Assembly: GCA_030528965.1 (NCBI GenBank)
Contig: JAUMXS010000045.1
Span: forward strand, 1 to 9,952
From: Eubacteriales bacterium
GTDB lineage: Bacteria; Bacillota; Clostridia; Oscillospirales; Oscillospiraceae
DNA length: 9,952 nt
Reading direction: 5' to 3'
Shown here: positions 7,197-9,952 of the stretch, one piece after another
Numbering within the stretch: the first letter of the stretch is position 1
Layout of the letters: each line of letters opens with the position of its first letter
Notes under the pieces: generated by a model
What the model was told of the DNA's origin: nothing
What the model saw: the letters and a program-made list of their open reading frames with translations, nothing else
The model's database searches: none
Program-made: the position numbers and the translations under genes

Positions 7197-7235
7197 AAAA
7201 AAGCAGACCCTGAACCGTTCGTTCAGGGTCTGCTT
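7197..7235 (-). terminator. Strong terminator of the metal-efflux operon
   Basis: A perfect 15-bp stem (AAGCAGACCCTGAAC at 7201-7215 with its complement at 7221-7235, 5-nt loop) is followed on the minus strand by six Ts. It lies 71 bp past the ATPase stop. The rest of the 300-bp gap between spoIIE and the ATPase gene (7005-7305) holds only the spoIIE promoter region, an inverted repeat at 7080-7108 and no recognisable gene. Confidence 0.93.
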
Positions 7236-7305
7236 GCTTTCATGTTCTCTTTTCCGGGCATTTATGGTTTATGTCCGGTATGTTCGTTTCGCCGAGATCG
7301 TTTCG

Positions 7306-9147
7306 TTATTTTCCCGTTGGGGGTTTTAATGCGCGCATGGCATTCAGAACGGCAAGCACCATAACGCCCACATCGCCGATAGCCGCCGCCCACAGTCCGA
7401 CTGCGCCCATCGCGCCCAGCACCAGGATCGCCGCCTTCACGCCCAGCGCAAATACGATATTCTGGCGTACGATGCGCATCGTGTGCCGCGCCGTCTGTAT
7501 CGCCTGCGGCAGCCGCTGCAGACTGTCGTCCATCAGCACCACATCCGCCGCTTCGATCGCCGCATCGCTGCCCAGTGCGCCCATCGCGATCCCGACGTCC
7601 GCGCGGGACAATACCGGCGCATCGTTGATGCCGTCTCCCACAAAGGCCAGCCGGCAGCCCATGTTCAGCATTTCCTCCACGGCTTCCACCTTCTGTCCCG
7701 GCAAAAGCCCGGCGTGATATTCCTCTATGCCTGCCTGCCCGGCCGCATTGCGCGCCGCCGCTTCGCAGTCGCCGGTCAGCATCGCGATCCGCTTCACGCC
7801 CAGTTTCCGCAGCGCCTCAACGGCTTCGGCGGCCTCGGGTTTCAGCTCATCCGCGACCACGATATGGCCCAGATATTCGCTGCCTCTCGAGACATGCACC
7901 GTCGTTCCGTCCGGGGAACCCGTCTGCAGGCCCACGCCCGCACGCTCCATCAGCGCGGCGTTTCCCACATAATACTTCTCACCGTCTATGACCGCTTCCA
8001 TCCCCAGACCGGCATATTCCTTCACATCGGATGCCGTCTGCACATCTCCCGCCGCTGCCTCGCAGATCGCCTTTGCCACCGGGTGATTGGAATTCCGCTC
8101 TGCCGCAGCAGCCAGTCCCAACAGCTGCGAAGGATCCGATCCCTCCGCCGTTATGACCTCGCGGACCCGGAAAGTCCCGCGCGTGAGCGTTCCGGTCTTG
8201 TCAAATACGATCCCGTCCACACGGGCCAGCGTTTCCAGATAATTCGCGCCCTTGATCAGAACGCCCTGTCTGGAGGCTCCGCCCAAACCGCCGAAAAAGC
8301 TCATCGGCACCGACACCACCAGCGCACAGGGACAGGACACCATCAGAAATACCAGACTCCGGTATATGCTGTCCGACCAGTCCCAGCGCAGCAGCAGCGG
8401 AGGCAGTACGGCCAGCAGTACGGCGCCCACCACCACGCAGGGCGTATACACCCGCGCAAAACGCGTGATGAAACTCTCCGTCTGTGCCTTTCGGCCGGCG
8501 GCATTCTCCGTCAGTTCCAGAATCCGCGCTACTGTGCTCTCCCGATACACACTCTCCGCCTGCACGCAGATGCGCCCCGTAAGGTTGATCGTACCGCTCA
8601 CGACCCGGTCTCCGGTCAGTTTGTCCTCCGGCATTCCCTCGCCCGTCAGGAACGAGCTGTCGATCGCCGTGTTTCCTTCCACTATAATGCCGTCCAGCGG
8701 GATCCTCTCTCCCGGAAGTACGATAAACCGTTCTCCAAGCTCGACCTCTTCCGGATCGATACGGATCTCCCTGCCGTCACGCCATACCGTCGCGTAATCC
8801 GGCCGTATATCCATCAGTGCCGCGATCGACCGGCGGCTGCGTCCCACCGCGAGTCCCTCAAAGAGTTCTCCCACCTGATAGAACAGCATGACGCCCGCCG
8901 CTTCGGGGTATTCCCCTATGATGAAGGCTCCCACTGTCGCCAGAGCCATCAGAAATTCTTCGTCAAACAGTTCTCCGCGCAGAATATTCCGCAGCGCGCT
9001 CCAGATCACGTCGGCCCCAACTGTCAGATAAGCCGCAACATACAAAGCCAAACGCAGCGGCCCTTCCGCCCCTGTCAGCACCGCTGTCAGACACAAAAAC
9101 AGTGCCGCAGCTATGCGCATAACAGCCCGTTTCTGTCCTCTCGTCAT
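7306..9147 (-). CDS. cadA: P1B-2-type heavy-metal ATPase (Zn/Cd/Pb exporter) lacking its own HMA domain
   Basis: ATP-driven inner-membrane exporter of divalent soft metals. With the start at 9147 it has 613 residues: a two-helix entry region (about 11-50), another helix pair (about 65-95), the actuator domain with TGE at 168-170, a TM6 metal site Cys-Pro-Cys at 272-274 (SCPCALVVS), phosphorylated Asp316 in DKTGTLT, the P1B nucleotide-site SNHP (His355-Pro356), TGD at 458-460, GDGIND at 504-509, and Asp592 in the final helices (DVGVMVLAVLNA), the position typical of Zn/Cd exporters. There is no N-terminal CxxC domain; that function is encoded by the gene just upstream. Copper is less likely because the final helices lack the Cu-type pattern. 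An open frame extends to a GTG at 9231, but ATG 9147 is chosen because GGGAGG lies about 8 nt upstream. The residue after TGE is Gly instead of the usual Ser or Ala. Confidence 0.96.
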   Translation of the reverse strand: MTRGQKRAVMRIAAALFLCLTAVLTGAEGPLRLALYVAAYLTVGADVIWSALRNILRGELFDEEFLMALATVGAFIIGEYPEAAGVMLFYQVGELFEGLAVGRSRRSIAALMDIRPDYATVWRDGREIRIDPEEVELGERFIVLPGERIPLDGIIVEGNTAIDSSFLTGEGMPEDKLTGDRVVSGTINLTGRICVQAESVYRESTVARILELTENAAGRKAQTESFITRFARVYTPCVVVGAVLLAVLPPLLLRWDWSDSIYRSLVFLMVSCPCALVVSVPMSFFGGLGGASRQGVLIKGANYLETLARVDGIVFDKTGTLTRGTFRVREVITAEGSDPSQLLGLAAAAERNSNHPVAKAICEAAAGDVQTASDVKEYAGLGMEAVIDGEKYYVGNAALMERAGVGLQTGSPDGTTVHVSRGSEYLGHIVVADELKPEAAEAVEALRKLGVKRIAMLTGDCEAAARNAAGQAGIEEYHAGLLPGQKVEAVEEMLNMGCRLAFVGDGINDAPVLSRADVGIAMGALGSDAAIEAADVVLMDDSLQRLPQAIQTARHTMRIVRQNIVFALGVKAAILVLGAMGAVGLWAAAIGDVGVMVLAVLNAMRALKPPTGK

Positions 9148-9261
9148 TCCGACGCCTCCCGTTTCCCTTTTTCGATCACATCGCCGCAAAGAACCTTTTG
9201 CACCACTGCACCGATTCTTTCGCGCCGACACACGCTTCTATGTACCGCGCCGCACGCAGGT

Positions 9262-9486
9262 TCAATCGTCCATCAGCACCCGGCAATCGGGTTCCAAACG
9301 GCGGACCGCCTGCATCACAGGCTCCCGCAGCTCCGCAAATGCCGCTTCGTCCGCTTCCAGTATCATTTTCTGATGGAAAAAGTCCACCGACGCATCCACT
9401 ACGCCCGGAAGCTTCCGGATCCGCCGCTCCATCTTCGCCGCACAGTTGGCACAGCACAGATTTTCCATCCTGAATACCTTTCTCAT
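9262..9486 (-). CDS. Free-standing HMA-domain metal-binding protein
   Basis: A 74-residue cytoplasmic ferredoxin-fold metal-binding domain of the CopZ/HMA type. The metal site is Cys12-Ala-Asn-Cys15 (in LCCANCAAKMERRI), with an additional adjacent Cys11. The pattern KLPGVVDASVDFFHQKMIL at about 25-43 matches the loop and second strand of HMA domains. The family usually has 65-75 residues, so it is complete. The start ATG overlaps the stop of the upstream repressor gene as ATGA (9483-9486), and GAAGGAG lies about 8 nt upstream, so it is translationally coupled to the repressor. The ATPase gene follows 114 bp later. Because that ATPase lacks an N-terminal HMA domain, this protein is probably its separated metal-binding module or donor chaperone. 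Copper chaperone function cannot be excluded from sequence alone. Confidence 0.92.
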   Translation of the reverse strand: MRKVFRMENLCCANCAAKMERRIRKLPGVVDASVDFFHQKMILEADEAAFAELREPVMQAVRRLEPDCRVLMDD

Positions 9487-9839
9487 TTTCTTCTCTCCTT
9501 CTCTGTTTCCCGCTCCATCAGATGCTCAAAACCCTGCGACACGATCGTCTCCACATGCTCATCCGCCAGAAAACAATACACAGTCCTGCCTTCCCGGCGG
9601 CTGCCCACCAGATGCGCGTTTCGGAGGATCTTCAGCTGGTGAGATATCGCCGGCTGCGTCATTCCCAGCAGCTCCGCGATCGCACAAACACACAGCTCCG
9701 TCTCCGACAACGCATACAGGATCTTCATCCGCGTCGTGTCCCCGAAAATCTTGAACAGATCCGCCAGATCACACAGACTCTCATCCGACGGCAGTCCGCT
9801 TCTTACCTTTTCCAGCCGCTCGTTATGATCATGTCCCAA
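9483..9839 (-). CDS. ArsR/SmtB-family metal-sensing repressor
   Basis: A 118-residue dimeric winged-helix repressor that releases DNA when it binds metal. The recognition helix is in TQPAISHQLKILRNAHLV (61-78), followed by a beta-wing with REGRTVYCF (82-90). Two metal-site signatures are present: the alpha3 motif ELCVC (Cys50, Cys52), and a complete alpha5 motif Asp93-x-His95-x10-His106-x2-Glu109, the Zn site of SmtB and CzrA. The N-terminus also carries His3 and His5. The best start is a TTG at 9837-9839 with GGAGGA 8 nt upstream; no in-frame ATG occurs before residue 38. It is the first gene of the operon and presumably represses its own promoter. Zn is the favoured inducer, with Cd or Pb possible through the Cys pair. 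Confidence 0.96.
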   Translation of the reverse strand: MGHDHNERLEKVRSGLPSDESLCDLADLFKIFGDTTRMKILYALSETELCVCAIAELLGMTQPAISHQLKILRNAHLVGSRREGRTVYCFLADEHVETIVSQGFEHLMERETEKERRK

Positions 9840-9859
9840 GGCTTTTGTCCTCCGATCAC

Positions 9860-9898
9860 ATATTTATGGCCGCTCATATTTACGTTTGCTTATATTTA
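9860..9898 (-). promoter_or_regulatory. Triplicated ATATTTA operator candidate in the repressor leader
   Basis: Three exact copies of ATATTTA (plus-strand reading) begin at 9860, 9876 and 9892, a strict 16-bp period. The two promoter-proximal copies extend to about 13 matches in 16 (TCATATTTACGTTTGC against TTATATTTACGTCTGT). They lie between the predicted transcription start (about 9903) and the ribosome binding site. An embedded inverted pair TATG/CATA occurs around the middle of the array. This A+T-rich patch in high-G+C DNA is well placed for binding by the ArsR-family repressor encoded just downstream. Confidence 0.5.
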
Positions 9899-9909
9899 CG
9901 TCTGTTTAT

Positions 9910-9938
9910 AGATTAAAACCTTCTCCCTCGTTTGTCAA
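9910..9938 (-). promoter_or_regulatory. Sigma-A-type promoter of the metal-efflux operon
   Basis: On the minus strand an exact TTGACA (9938-9933) is followed by a 17-nt spacer and TAATCT (9915-9910). The predicted start is near 9903, giving a leader of about 64 nt before the TTG start of the repressor. This is the only strong promoter seen for the three genes, which share one terminator at 7197-7235. Confidence 0.75.
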
Positions 9939-9952
9939 GGGGACGGACTCGT

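Noticed and set aside
9148..9231. N-terminal extension of the ATPase from GTG 9231
   Set aside because: There is no ribosome binding site before the GTG, and the added 28 residues are basic and unlike the family. ATG 9147 has GGGAGG at good spacing.
7483..9642. A 719-codon open frame on the plus strand, opposite the metal-efflux operon
   Set aside because: It is the mirror of three well-supported genes, is rich in Arg, His and Gln with no recognisable domain, and runs across gene boundaries. High G+C coding DNA commonly leaves such antisense frames open.

Overview
The window looks like a chromosomal stretch from a high-G+C, endospore-forming Firmicute. A clostridial lineage such as the Oscillospirales is the best guess. 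The evidence is a full-length SpoIIE, GGAGG-type ribosome binding sites, TTGACA/TATAAT-type promoters, and proteins that read as clostridial. No phage, insertion sequence, CRISPR array, rRNA or tRNA was seen. Most of the DNA is ordinary housekeeping, sporulation and metal-homeostasis content.

Left part (1-4010), + strand. The 3' end of metG (its first few codons lie outside the window) is followed after 76 bp by a small MscS-family mechanosensitive channel. The channel gene ends at a perfect 13-bp-stem terminator. A new promoter (TTGACA-N17-TATCCT) then drives a monocistronic gene for a stand-alone acyltransferase-fold protein related to the E2 subunit of 2-oxoacid dehydrogenases. It lacks lipoyl and subunit-binding domains and has Glu where E2 and CAT enzymes have the catalytic His. 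That gene ends at a 38-bp perfect palindrome.

Middle gap (3891-4252). This holds the palindromic terminator, an extended -10 promoter (TGCTATACT) followed by about 110 nt that can fold inside a GC helix (a candidate small RNA, unproven), and a terminator for the opposite-strand operon.

Centre (4253-7200), - strand. spoIIE, the sporulation phosphatase that activates sigma-F, is followed 4 bp later by a small unidentified membrane-anchored protein whose ribosome binding site lies in the last codons of spoIIE. Upstream of spoIIE there is a -10-like element with a Spo0A-box-like sequence over the -35 region. This suggests a GTG start (7004) rather than the longer ATG start (7037).

Right part (7197-9938), - strand. 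A three-gene metal-efflux operon reads arsR/smtB-type repressor, free-standing HMA metal-binding protein, P1B-2-type ATPase, terminator. The repressor and HMA genes overlap by ATGA. The promoter is TTGACA-N17-TAATCT, and the leader carries three exact ATATTTA units spaced 16 bp apart, which are good operator candidates. The repressor carries both the alpha3 Cys-x-Cys signature and a complete alpha5 Zn-sensor signature. The likely logic is de-repression by Zn, Cd or Pb, followed by metal export through the ATPase, with the HMA protein as a separate metal donor or sensor.
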